Both the position numbers and the translations under genes were made by a program. DNA of 64,000 nt, from the NCBI GenBank assembly GCA_947650285.1, contig CANTFL010001459.1, forward strand, positions 1-64,000, given 5' to 3'. Each line of letters begins with the position of its first letter. The stretch's first letter is position 1. Of this stretch, positions 11,824 to 22,114 are shown piece after piece. Origin of the DNA: Hyaloperonospora brassicae (taxonomy: Eukaryota; Oomycota; Peronosporomycetes; Peronosporales; Peronosporaceae). The notes below the pieces were generated by a model. The model saw only the letters and a list, made by a program, of their open reading frames with translations, was not told where the DNA came from and did not search any database.

Positions 11824-13662
11824 TGTGGTGAAGTCGATCTCACAAAATTGCTTGTGTGAGGGTCGATCTTCCACTTGCCCAGACTTGCCGACTCACGGAG
11901 GGGGTACTCCGATCCGTGCCTTGCTGTATAGCCTTGTGCTCACCTTGTGTACCCGTCGGTTGGGCTGGCTTGAGCTCTTCGTAATGGCCTTGGGAGATGT
12001 CGATCTCGCTGAGGGTTTGGGGTTGAGAGTTCGCTTCCGGTGCGGAAATCTTCACACCACGAACAGGGGTTCCGCGATCTTGGTCTTGAGTCACGGCGAT
12101 CTCTATTTGGAGATGTCGCGATCTTGAACTTGGATCACATCGATCTCGATTCGTCCTCGGGGTCGGGGTCTTCGCTGTGCGGAAATCTTCACTCAGCAAA
12201 TAGTAGTCCTGCGTCGATCTTGCTTGGGATCGGTCCGATCTGGTCTTGGGATCGGCCGATTTTGCTGGAAGTGCGCAATGTGGCTAGATAGGTGTCCTAT
12301 TTCGCCAAAATGGAACGTGCCAGTCTGCCTTGTGGACCGCTTCGATCTTGCTCGGTCTCGTCTTGAACTCCTTGTCCAGATCTTCTGACCACTTGAGCCG
12401 TCTTGCGATCTTGTATCCAGTCCTTTTCCTTTGCTGCTGCTACCCTAGCAGTTGAGTTGAGTGTGAGTACTTGATCGATCCGGACCCGATTGTCCGGGAT
12501 CGCTCTTCTCGATCTTGGCACAACAATCCAAGATCGATCTTCAATGTCCTCGAATTACGCGAGCCTTAAGCCGCCGGGGAAGTCAAATCAATCTTGCCCG
12601 GAAAAGAAGGGAGGAACGCGCGTCGTGTGCAGAAGAAGTAGAGTTCAAGTCTGTTTATTTACCAACCAAATTACTAGCCAACCTATCTTTAAGCCTATTC
12701 CAAACTGTAGGTCACTCTCCAAACCGATATCACCTTTAAGCTTGATCGCCCCCTTGAACACGTGTCGAAATTTCATTACCTGTACTCCAAAGATAGCGCC
12801 AACATCCCCGATATCGTACCTAAACACCAAACGAGGACCAAATCCCAAACACGGTATCAAATTCCCATTTTTGGTATCAGAGAGCCCGAAATAGTACTCA
12901 AATACCAAATGTGTCTAAATCCATTTTGCGACGTCAATTCGACCGGATTCCACTGGCTCTTTCGGTCTGAGCTTTTGGGACATCCCTCATGGACCTTCCA
13001 ACAAGCATGTATATCACAATACAATAGCTCCATCATCGATATATCCATAATCAGCAGGGAACATGGCCGATCTGATGCCCAATTCGAGATCGTTGGGGAT
13101 CGACACGGTACAATTCAACAGTAGATATCCATCTGTTCATTGTACGTGCTCCAATATCATCCTTCAGGGTTTATCTGGTCCACGAGACTCTCCACATATC
13201 TTAGAATAGCTCCCTGGACTCCCACGAATATTCACACTTCCAGATCGGGCTATAATTAACCAAAATCAGTACTCCCGTTGTGAGACCGGTAAAGAGTGTC
13301 ACCGATCTGCCGGATGTTACACCTCCGTCACACAGTCATATCGCACCACCTGGTCCCAGATGTACCTTTGGCAATCATATATATCTGCGACTCGTCCCAG
13401 ATTGGTCCATTGTAATCATCCCTTTCTGCTCTTCGTCCCAGATTAGTCCATTGTAATCATCCCTTTCTGCTCCTCGTCCCAAATCATTCCATGTCCATCA
13501 GTCTGGCGACAGTTGGATGGGATCGCTGATCCCCGTTGGAACCATCTTTCATCTCCTATTGGATCGCTAGATCGCTTGTTGCCGTTTTCCGCCAGTAGGT
13601 GACGTCTTAATTGGGTGGTCCCCGATCCACGTTCCTAAAATTCGATTAGTCACTTTGCCACA
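11824..13662 (-). mobile_element. Gypsy LTR, copy 3 (left LTR of the long element)
   Basis: The 1839-bp LTR runs TGTGG to CCACA and is almost identical to copies 1 and 2, with small indels (for example near 12,225, 12,520 and 13,000). Its 41-bp repeats start at 13,393. It is followed by the ACCGCCCCCT tract expected beside a 3' LTR. Confidence 0.85.
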
Positions 13663-13707
13663 ACCGCCCCCTGTACTGAAGTCCTTTGTACAGCAATCGG
13701 CTTCCAT

Positions 13708-16374
13708 TTGTCACTCATCAACTTCGATCCAAGCACTCAAGTCCGTCTCATGGCCTCTCCGACGCGTCTCCCCACCTCGCCGATCTCTTCAGAAGGCTTC
13801 ACCGTGCGTCTGTCTCCAGATCGCGATCCGTCGCCCAGATCGCCAGATCACGGAGGGCATACTCCCATAGTTCCAGATCGACCCGAGTTCTCCAATCCTC
13901 CCGGCCCGGGTGGATCGCTATCGACCCTCACGGGATCGACAGATCACCCACCGGAGCCAAGCTCGTCCCACGGATCGACAGATCACATCGACGCGTCTAG
14001 GCTAGACACCTTATTTGCTGTAGCGTCTCGTAGTGACATCGCTTCGATCGTGAACACCGCAGTTAACGTTCCGAGGGTGTCTGCGGAAGACGTGCGTACC
14101 ACGTATGGCTACTATCTCCTATTTGTGGGATCGAGAGGTCACTTTCTCCAGTCAAGCGGATACAATTCACGCGCTTCAGCAGTCGTACCGAGAGGCTGTT
14201 GCACGGGGAGGTCGCTTGCAAGAGGAGATCGACTCTCTGCATAGATCGGCCGCTCCCTTTGTCTCCTTCGTCCAGCGTCGGTGTGATTAGATGCAAAGTC
14301 AATACGTCAACACCGCACATTCTCTGAGCGAATGCAAGCTGATCTCTGACGGACCACATCGAGATCAATCGGCGCAGGTTCTTCGTCTGCACGAGCTCTG
14401 TTACAAGCCGAAGATCGAGGATCAAGGTCCAGCCTGGAGCGGCAGGTGCACACTTTGGAGGCTCAGGTCCAGTTTGCTCCAAGTCGATCTCGATTATCCT
14501 CCAACAGCAGCGTAGACTAGCTGACCTCCGACAAGTTCTTTCCTTGACAGCAGACATTTTGCAGCTTGAAAGGAGCAATTGGCTCGGTCTCAAGCGGAGG
14601 TCGCAGAGGGCCTGGCTGCGACTCAGCGATCTTATTCAACAAGTGGATTAGTTTGACTCCTCTGGAAGGTCAGTTGGCACATTTGCAGATGGAGAACGCC
14701 AACCTCCGCCGTCAGCTTGTGGACTACACTCAAGGTATACGACCAGCTACAGGTGGCGGAACAGGATCGGGATCGGGACGTATAGCGGAACACCGGACTC
14801 TCCTTCGACACACTTAATAGTGCCATACTCGGGTCCCAATCGTCTGCGTTGGTCTGCTCGGCCGACACCCAGGAGTGCTATCTCGGGCCGGATCGGCCCC
14901 TACTTCCTCTACCCAGGGGTCGAGGATCGCTTGCTCGACAGATCCAGATCGAGATTTGCCTACACCGCCTGCCAAGCGTCGACGTGTCCATCTACCGTCA
15001 CAGTCCAAGGGTTTTTCTACCTCCCGTGTGGCCTCCCGGCTATTGTCGTTGAACCCCTCAACACCTTCCAAGAAACTCCCCAGATCGGTCCCACCATAGC
15101 CTTCACCCAATTCTTCTTCTTCTCCGCCTTCATCCGCGGCTCCTGGGACTGGATCGGAAAGTGGGGAGCTGACAAAGTCGGACTCTAGCTCGGATGATTT
15201 CACTCGGTCAGTGATGTCCCAATTCAGATCGGCCGCTCGTCGACGCCCGAGACTGGACGATCGATCCGCAACTCCAGACTCCTCGGCGGCCACCCCAACA
15301 AATTCCGCTCCGTCCGTGACAACTGTGCCTGGCCAAGAACCGTCACGTCCGCCTTTCCGACTGAGCCGGAGCCTCGTTATCTCTCTTATTCGACGGCTCC
15401 GGTTGCGACTGCTCCCGCAATCGATCTTCAGGGTGATGGTGATGATTATGGAGATGCGGATTTGTCGTTGCCGGAAGAGGCACCCAGCGAGGTCGGCTCC
15501 GCTAATTCGCCCCGTAGATTAACTGTGCTCCCGGCCAGCCGTCTGTCCGATAGCGAAAACAGCATCACCATTCCGGTACGCCCAGTGGATAACCGAGTCC
15601 TCGCGGCTGCCGACTTTGACGATCTCCCACCACTTCAGCAACCTCGGGATCGGTGGATCCCCAACTATTTGGCACCTTCCCGCCCGGTGGATTCTGAGAT
15701 CACTCCTTGGTCAGTCTCGCGGATCGCGATGGTTTGCGTGAGGACGATGTCGATTGAGTTATTGTTCCACCACTACTCCAAGCCCAGAAATGTTTTATTC
15801 CCCTCCCACTCTCACAGACAAGTTCCTCCTACGGGGACTTGGGCGTCTGGGCTGATCTCGCGGCGACACATTGAGGCTCTATATGCCCGATCTCCCTGAG
15901 ACAGCATCCTAATTCCCGTGAACCCGATCTCGTTTTTCATGACCGGGTGGTATCGGACCATGGGCACTCGTTATCTGGATCTATAGTACAGGTCAACGCC
16001 AGGCGCTGTGGGAATCCACTCACGCTTTCCCGATCTCTCCTGTTCAACGGCGATCTGATAGGTTCCTACTAACGTTTTGGCGTCAGCGGAAACAGCGGCG
16101 ATCTCGTTTTGGAGCGCGCTGGAAGAATTTCCTGAAGACGATACTCCGCGGCATGATCGAAGGTAATTGCGATCTGGATATTTTGCTCGATCCCTTCTTC
16201 TTTCATTAACCACGCATGCATGAAGAACGAGTTTGGTATCCCGGATTGGGGCGTAATACCGACCCAGCCGACCTGCTAGAGGCTTCGGAAATAGCCGACC
16301 ATGAGGACCCTTGGCGCAAACAGTTCCGCAACGCCCTTGGGGACCATCCGGGATCGCAAATTCCTTGTCTTTAG
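13708..16374 (+). pseudogene. Gypsy antisense ORF, longest copy
   Basis: This is the uninterrupted version of the plus-strand ORF, about 2.6 kb, now in pieces: 13,708-14,244, 14,105-14,290, then coiled-coil sequence 14,290-14,820 with many small indels, 14,875-15,099, 15,211-15,522, 15,462-15,899 and a last open stretch to a stop at 16,372-16,374 (motif EDPWRKQFRNAL). Sections are Ser/Pro-rich, coiled coil, basic Pro/Arg and acidic. It converges with the integrase gene, whose stop is at 16,624; the 250 bp between hold nothing I can name. Sequence up to ~14,285 is of the young type and is more diverged beyond. Function unknown. Confidence 0.6.
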
Positions 16375-16623
16375 AACAAGTTCAAGCCTGCTACATCGTC
16401 TTAACTTTAGATCGGTGTTCGATATCGATCATTTTTCTCCATAGTGTATATCGTTCAATCGTTTTCTTTGGTAGTTCCTCCCTTTAACTCCCACAATCAC
16501 TAGTCTGTCTCGATCCACATCGTTCGGTAAGGTAATTCATTGGACTGCCTCCATACTCACACCCACACACACCTTCTTCTTTCAGCTTATAATACCTCCA
16601 GGCACATCTTACAACCCCGCCCT

Positions 16624-17949
16624 TCAGCCTGTGCTACCGTCTAGCACACCTTGTTCCAACCGTTTTAGGTCGTCCGACTGACTTTCATGCGATTGCATCA
16701 TTTCGAAACGGTTTCGACTCACTCGGTTCCGTTCAAACTCTTGAAAGATCGCCCCACAACTCAGATCGGCCTCATCCGCCCAACTTAGATCGGGATGTAC
16801 CTTCCATTTCACCAGAAATTGTCGGTGTACTCGCCCATAACGGATTTTTTTACCAGATCGCACGTCCAATATTTCTTCTACTTCGTATTCCTCATCTTCA
16901 AGATCGTTCTCCCAACTGTCCTCTGGTAGCAGAGCTTCATCAAAATCTAAGCGATCTGCTTCATCTATTGTCAGCTGGTCTTTTGGCCGTTCAGGGAACG
17001 TTTTTACCTTTTTTAGCTTCGATAAATGTACAATCGGAAATAACCGATACGGAGTTTTGGCGATCTCCAATTTCACAGCGTGATCTCCACATATGTCCGC
17101 AACTCGGAATGGACCATGCCACATATGTGCTAGCTTCTTCGCATATCCCTCTTTGACTCGATCCAGGTATAGCCAAACTTGCGTTCCCACTTCGATCTCG
17201 TGTTGCTCCAAATATTCATTATGCCGATCTGCCCTCTCTTGGATCGCAGCTCGTAGTTGATCGTTCACTGCGGATCGAGCTCGCTGATATTGTCTTTGAA
17301 TACTATATCTCCACCGCTTCGGATCGCGATCTCTCGTTCTCGTGTTCCCCACTGATAGCGTAGCTTCCAGCGTCGATCGTGGATCCCACCCATGAATCAG
17401 ATAGAATGGGGTATCCCCCCGGATCCGATCTTGTGCGGTGTTAATTGCAAATATGAGCCGCTCAGCATACTCATCCCAATCCTGTTGATCAACATCAGCC
17501 ACGTACATCTTGAGCGAATGCGTCAGGGTTTGTACCATTCGTTCGGCTGTTCCATTTGCTTGTGGCCTGTAGGCCATGGTGGCACTCTGTTTCTGTCGTA
17601 CGATCCGACTGAAGGCTCGAAAAAAATCGGACATAAATTTCGGTTCCCGATCGTGCCTGATAGCCTCGCTAGCTCCGAAGCGTCGGAACACACATTCTTT
17701 GTAATTCTCCGCTACTGTTTGTGCCGTCCGTGATGAGCTAGCCTTTGCAATCACATATCCCGAGAAGAGGTCCACCCAAATGAGCAGTTCGGTGTTCCCT
17801 TTGATAGACTTGAGCAACGACGGTATATGATCCATTGCGATGATCTGGAATGGATAGGTTGCTTGTAAGTTGCCCGGGGATCTCCCATGAATCATCGGGC
17901 TTCCTTTTCCAGTTCCACAGTCATTACATTCGCTCACATATCTTTGCAC
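16624..17949 (-). CDS. Gypsy integrase with chromodomain
   Basis: The 441-residue frame joins viral-type cDNA to chromosomal DNA. The DDE core is D40 (AMDHIPS), D100 (RHDREP) and E136 (NGTAERM), with 35 residues between the last two, as in retroviral-type integrases. A C-terminal chromodomain (about 355-409: YEVEEILDVR, FLVKWKVHPD, FERNR) should tether integration to modified histones. The zinc-binding HHCC part would lie upstream at 17,950-18,165, where the frame is broken; only CNDCGTGKG remains at the start. This is the last domain of pol, so its true start is not the Met given. Confidence 0.85.
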   Translation of the reverse strand: MQRYVSECNDCGTGKGSPMIHGRSPGNLQATYPFQIIAMDHIPSLLKSIKGNTELLIWVDLFSGYVIAKASSSRTAQTVAENYKECVFRRFGASEAIRHDREPKFMSDFFRAFSRIVRQKQSATMAYRPQANGTAERMVQTLTHSLKMYVADVDQQDWDEYAERLIFAINTAQDRIRGDTPFYLIHGWDPRSTLEATLSVGNTRTRDRDPKRWRYSIQRQYQRARSAVNDQLRAAIQERADRHNEYLEQHEIEVGTQVWLYLDRVKEGYAKKLAHMWHGPFRVADICGDHAVKLEIAKTPYRLFPIVHLSKLKKVKTFPERPKDQLTIDEADRLDFDEALLPEDSWENDLEDEEYEVEEILDVRSGKKIRYGRVHRQFLVKWKVHPDLSWADEADLSCGAIFQEFERNRVSRNRFEMMQSHESQSDDLKRLEQGVLDGSTG

Positions 17950-18165
17950 ACTCCGATATAGTCCTCTTCAATGGAATCGCGATCAGATCCTCTGATAAGT
18001 TCTGCCGATACCCTGGTGGCCTCCTTCTAGACTCGTATGATAGTGTTGCAAAAAATTCTGTTGCAACGTCTCAGGGATCACCAACCGCATCAAACCATCA
18101 CGATCTTCTGACTTTCTTTTCGCCATGGGGTAGAAAAACAGCAGATCCTTCTCATCGATCTCGTA

Positions 18166-18708
18166 CTATGGCGCCAGTTTTGCGCACATCTTCACCTCTC
18201 CCGCGTCTAAGTTTGATACATCGCCACTTAGATACTTCTTGAGATTGACAATCCAACGCTCTTCATCTTGAGCTTGGACAATTCGTTGTACCCTAATCCT
18301 CTGTACTGTCTCCTCTTGTATCACTTCAGCTTCATGACGTATCCTTTCGGATGATCTCGTGATCGCAGTGATCCGAGCCAGCTGACCCGTCTGCTTGGGT
18401 TTCAACAATTCATCGAGACGGTTCAGAGTCATCAGATCTTGTCGATCTTCTTCAGCTACAACAGTTCTTCCTGTTTCGTTCTGCAATGCTGTGTTGGCTA
18501 GTCGATCTGCACTTTGGTTCCATTCTCGCTTCATATGCAGAAACTCGGGGCTAGGCCAATATCGCAATTTCTCTAACGCTTTATGTTTCAAGAGTTGCAG
18601 GCCCGGGGATTTGCAGTCGATCTCACCGCGCATCTGGCGGATCACCAAATTAGAGTCCCACAAATAATTACTTTTCCCCTGTCCTAATCGGCCAGTAAAA
18701 CGAAGCAT
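18166..18708 (-). CDS. C-terminal part of the second RNase H of gypsy pol
   Basis: The 180-residue frame continues the RNase H that begins in the preceding frame. DSNLVIRQMRGE and NQSADRLA carry the third and fourth acidic residues of an RNase H active site. A connector to integrase follows (SGDVSNLDAGEVKMCAK). It is separated from the rest by a frameshift at about 18,690, so this enzyme is split in this copy. Confidence 0.75.
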   Translation of the reverse strand: MLRFTGRLGQGKSNYLWDSNLVIRQMRGEIDCKSPGLQLLKHKALEKLRYWPSPEFLHMKREWNQSADRLANTALQNETGRTVVAEEDRQDLMTLNRLDELLKPKQTGQLARITAITRSSERIRHEAEVIQEETVQRIRVQRIVQAQDEERWIVNLKKYLSGDVSNLDAGEVKMCAKLAP

Positions 18709-20231
18709 AACAGCAATCCATTATACTCAGCTCCATTCACGGTGAGGTCGAGAGTGTATCTGGATTCTGCCGCCACGATCTTCCGATCGGGTAACCTCCA
18801 TATCACAGCACTGTACGACCCTCCTTTCTTTTTTATCCTTGCCGATCCATCGAAACTGGCCACCAGCAACTCCTCATCTGCTTCCAATGTTGGAGGAGGC
18901 ATCGATATAATAAGTCGGCAGTCCTTTCGGGGGGAGACCGCGATCAGCATCTCTTCCACCTCTTCTCTCGGGGTGATAATCGCTTCTAGCATGCCCAAAA
19001 TCTCTTCTTCTCCTTTTTCGCACCTCTTCACTTCCATCGTCCAGTTCGACAGCAAAGCAGCTAACCGTCCTAATCTCCCGTTGAGCCCTCTAGATTGCAT
19101 CAACCATGCTGACGTAGAATGTCGGGTCAACACAGTGATCTCCCGCGAGGCAAGCGTAGTATAGCATACATCCAAGATACGAAGTAGTGCCAGCACTTCT
19201 TTTTCCACCGTTCCGTAGTTAAGCTCATTGGGCTTCAACGTGCGGCTTGTAAACGTCACCGGATGGTACACGCCATCGTAATCCTGTATCAGGGCCGCTG
19301 AAACAGCCCACTTGCTAGCGTAGACCACGATCACGAGAGGGCGATCTGGGTCGAAGTGTTTGAGCATGGGAGCTGTAGCTATCTTAGCCTTTAGCATAGT
19401 GAAAGCAACCTTGGCTTCCTTCCATCGATCTTCGTTCAACCATTCTTCTCCTGCTGCGAGCTGAGATCGGCCGATCTCGAAGAAATCCGATTCTCTTAGC
19501 TCATATAACACCGCGGCGTACACCGCGAAATCTTCAATGAAGCGGCGGTAGTAGTTCAAACTCCCGAGAAAAGATTGCATAGCTCGCAGCGTGCTAGGGA
19601 ACGGGATGTTGACCAACGACTCTAAGTTCTTGGGCTGAGGCTCCAGACCATCCACAGACACTCGATGTCCCAAATAGTCGACTTTACGGCACCCCCAAAA
19701 ACTCTTCGTGAGACTGATAGACAAATTCCACTTATCACATGCTTCCAGCAATAGCTCTACTTTTGCGTACAGAGACTCCCATGAAGTGGCTGGTACGAGG
19801 ATGTCGTCAATGTAAGATCGGCGTCCCAATATAGAAGGTCGTCGATCTGCCTCCGGTTCACCATCTTTGAACACGTCAATCTGGCCATCAGCGGATGATC
19901 TCTGGCCAATCTTGAGGTATCCATACAGCGCGTTGTCGACCAGACGTTGATAGATTTGGGGCGCGTTCTTAAGCCCAAAAGGCATTCGCAGCCACTCGAA
20001 AAGACCAAACGGTGTGACAAACGCTGAGATCAGTTTGGCTCGCTCAGTCATCTCAACCACCCAGAATCCACTAGCCATATCCAGCGAACAGTACCATAGG
20101 GCTTTATCTAGGTCTTCCAGCAGATCGCTGATCAACGGCATGGGATAAACCATCAGGCGCTTCAGAAGATTCACTCTTCGATCATCAATACAGGGACAAA
20201 TATCCACTCCGTTCTTCTTGATGATCACCAT
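18684..20231 (-). CDS. Gypsy reverse transcriptase with first RNase H and start of a second
   Basis: The 515-residue frame has RT with catalytic D51 (CSLDMASGF), the MPFGLKNAP stretch and the palm box YIDD at 140-143. The thumb/connection (FLGSLNYYRRFIEDF) and a first RNase H follow (VVYASKWAVSAAL, VEKEVLALL); the usual first Asp is Ala here, so it is probably inactive. From about 455 a second RNase H begins (SFDGSAR with D461, AEYNGLL with E502) and continues in the next frame. Doubling of RNase H is known in oomycete gypsy and plant Tat elements. The start is artificial: RT begins in the frame upstream. Confidence 0.85.
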   Translation of the reverse strand: MVIIKKNGVDICPCIDDRRVNLLKRLMVYPMPLISDLLEDLDKALWYCSLDMASGFWVVEMTERAKLISAFVTPFGLFEWLRMPFGLKNAPQIYQRLVDNALYGYLKIGQRSSADGQIDVFKDGEPEADRRPSILGRRSYIDDILVPATSWESLYAKVELLLEACDKWNLSISLTKSFWGCRKVDYLGHRVSVDGLEPQPKNLESLVNIPFPSTLRAMQSFLGSLNYYRRFIEDFAVYAAVLYELRESDFFEIGRSQLAAGEEWLNEDRWKEAKVAFTMLKAKIATAPMLKHFDPDRPLVIVVYASKWAVSAALIQDYDGVYHPVTFTSRTLKPNELNYGTVEKEVLALLRILDVCYTTLASREITVLTRHSTSAWLMQSRGLNGRLGRLAALLSNWTMEVKRCEKGEEEILGMLEAIITPREEVEEMLIAVSPRKDCRLIISMPPPTLEADEELLVASFDGSARIKKKGGSYSAVIWRLPDRKIVAAESRYTLDLTVNGAEYNGLLLCFVLLAD

Positions 20232-21300
20232 TATCGGAGACGCCCAAGGTGACGTGGATGGCTAAAGAGATCTTGGCCGCTAACAGCCCTTTGATGAGAT
20301 CTGACAGCTTCTCCCGATATTTAGGTGCGACCGGACGTACTCTTTGCGCTATTGGTGCTGCCCCACCGACATCAATATCACAGATCGCGCCTCGTGCTGC
20401 TGGTGGTAGAGCATTACCTTTACCCATGAGGAGGTGACGGCTCTTCCAGATCAGCAATCTGAGCCGCTGTTGATCCGTGGTGAGAGGCATATCGGGATCA
20501 CCGATCTGAATGTCTTCAATCGTCACTTCTTCTGTAGTCGCCGACATTTCTGGTAGTACCGCCATGTGTTGCTCGATATCTTCAGCAAACAAATGTCCGC
20601 TCTCGTGGTAGTAAACTGGTGTTCCCGCGATCTCGACATCTTCAGTCTTTAACATTGCTTCCTCCTTAGGATCTTTCATCTCTCCCAGCTGCTCCGACCT
20701 CAGCAGTTTACCGGTTGGATCGGCTTTCGATAGAGACGACATGTCACGTAGCCATTCTTGATCGATATCGCGATCTCCCTTCGTTGCATGTTGGGCTCCG
20801 ATTTCTTGATAGCTATCCACCCGCTCTAGTTCGGCTCCGTTGACCATTACTTCCCTCGCAACCACAACATCTGTCTTTTGCGATTCGTCATCGCCAGCTT
20901 GCTGCCTTATCATGGAAATCGCTGGAGGTATGTCTTTTAACGCATCGGACTGACGTTTCATGATGCATTTGGGAGTGGCATACGGTCGGCGATCTACCAG
21001 TGGTCCGATCTGTTCTTTTGGGAGTTCATTCACTCGATCCGTCGTAGCCTCACACGCCAGAGTTTGCCACTCCTTGTACTTCCCCGATCCGACCGTCACG
21101 AAACCTTGAGTTCGTGGTACCATATCGCCTTCGGTCCACAAGCCTAATATAGTGTGGGTGGGCAGTATGAAATCATCCTCGGTAATGTTGGTCATCTGCA
21201 GGTACTTCCTACTACCAAACCCCGAGATCACAGTGGGTACCCAGTCTGGTCCTCTGGCGACCCACAACTTCATCTTAGCCCCTACGATCCCGATCTTCAC
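20185..21300 (-). CDS. Gypsy pol segment between protease and RT
   Basis: The 371-residue frame ends with the start of RT (RLLIWKSRHLLMGKGNALP, VAPKYREKLSDLIKGLL) and then loses the frame at about 20,240, where the RT frame takes over. The first 270 residues contain no domain I recognise and lie between protease and RT. The frame overlaps the protease frame by 26 bp. Confidence 0.7.
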   Translation of the reverse strand: MKIGIVGAKMKLWVARGPDWVPTVISGFGSRKYLQMTNITEDDFILPTHTILGLWTEGDMVPRTQGFVTVGSGKYKEWQTLACEATTDRVNELPKEQIGPLVDRRPYATPKCIMKRQSDALKDIPPAISMIRQQAGDDESQKTDVVVAREVMVNGAELERVDSYQEIGAQHATKGDRDIDQEWLRDMSSLSKADPTGKLLRSEQLGEMKDPKEEAMLKTEDVEIAGTPVYYHESGHLFAEDIEQHMAVLPEMSATTEEVTIEDIQIGDPDMPLTTDQQRLRLLIWKSRHLLMGKGNALPPAARGAICDIDVGGAAPIAQRVRPVAPKYREKLSDLIKGLLAAKISLAIHVTLGVSDNGDHQEERSGYLSLY

Positions 21301-22114
21301 TTCCCCTTGACTCTCCGACCGGGATCACCACATGTTGGTCATTCGCCGTCACATTCTGTACCTTCGATCCGTACGCGGGGCGACGTCCTGCGAGGTGAAT
21401 ACGGATTTCTTCCGGGAGACATAGCGCCCCATCGGCTAGATCGAGCCGCACTCCGGCAGGCACCATAAAGTCCATGCCCAGAATCGCTTCTTGCCCTGCC
21501 AGATCGCCTACCCACACATTGAAATAGTATACCAGCGATCCCGTGAGGGTTACTTTGATCTTGGTACGTCCCGTCGTCATATACGGAGTTTCTCCGATCC
21601 CGATACATTCTTGTCGTTGACTCTCGTCAATAATGCAACCGACCTTACGAGCAAAGATGGTGTCAATGATCGACACTTCAGCACCAGAATCAAATAGCAG
21701 AGTGGCTTTTGCGTTGTTGATCTTGCCAACAGCTTTCGCCTGTTTGAACCACTTCCCGGGCGAGTAACGTTTCCAGTATCCGCGAGATTCCCCGTAAGCA
21801 AGCTCGATCTCCATAGTTGGTTCAGATCGCGAGTACCCATCGATCCGCTTCAGATGGACCACGGAAGCGACACGTTTTGACTTCGAACGAGATATATTTG
21901 TTTCCATATCTGTATCCTGCTTACTCTCGCGATCTGTCTTCTTTTTCTCCACGTATGCAATAATGCAGAGCCCAGAACGCTCGGCTCGTACCATATTCAA
22001 ACCTGGCGAGCGTCCTAGTTTAACATATTCTCGGCCTTCTCTGGCAGCATCCCCGCATGCTTGTTCGGGACATACCACTGGCGGATCATGTTGTAGAACT
22101 TCTCCATGGGACAT
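21275..22114 (-). CDS. Gypsy aspartic protease
   Basis: The 279-residue frame holds a retropepsin-like domain: the catalytic LLFDSGAEVS has D142, and the second conserved region AILGMDFMVPAG follows 60-70 residues later. It would cut the Gag-Pol polyprotein. The upstream ~130 residues are a linker of no known fold. The frame overlaps the end of gag by 100 bp in another phase, so expression would need frameshifting; decay is the other explanation. Confidence 0.8.
   Translation of the reverse strand: MSHGEVLQHDPPVVCPEQACGDAAREGREYVKLGRSPGLNMVRAERSGLCIIAYVEKKKTDRESKQDTDMETNISRSKSKRVASVVHLKRIDGYSRSEPTMEIELAYGESRGYWKRYSPGKWFKQAKAVGKINNAKATLLFDSGAEVSIIDTIFARKVGCIIDESQRQECIGIGETPYMTTGRTKIKVTLTGSLVYYFNVWVGDLAGQEAILGMDFMVPAGVRLDLADGALCLPEEIRIHLAGRRPAYGSKVQNVTANDQHVVIPVGESRGSEDRDRRG

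Larger units (their letters stand above)
602..14285. repeat. Tandem array of a 5.39-kb gypsy/copia chimeric unit
   Basis: Identical landmarks recur every 5393 and then 5391 bp: gypsy LTR starts at 1040, 6433 and 11,824; copia RNase H at 4533 and 9924; linker ORF ends at 878, 6271 and 11,662. Each unit is gypsy LTR, antisense-ORF fragment, copia LTR, then RNase H-RT-linker of copia. The third unit changes near 14,285 into a more diverged gypsy sequence. Copies differ by scattered single bases and a few 1-2 bp indels, and they share frameshifts. I infer duplication at the DNA level by unequal exchange, not repeated insertion. Confidence 0.85.

Noticed and set aside
15462..15899. Possible secreted effector gene (oomycete RxLR type)
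   Set aside because: No signal peptide and no RxLR-EER motif; it is a piece of the gypsy antisense ORF.
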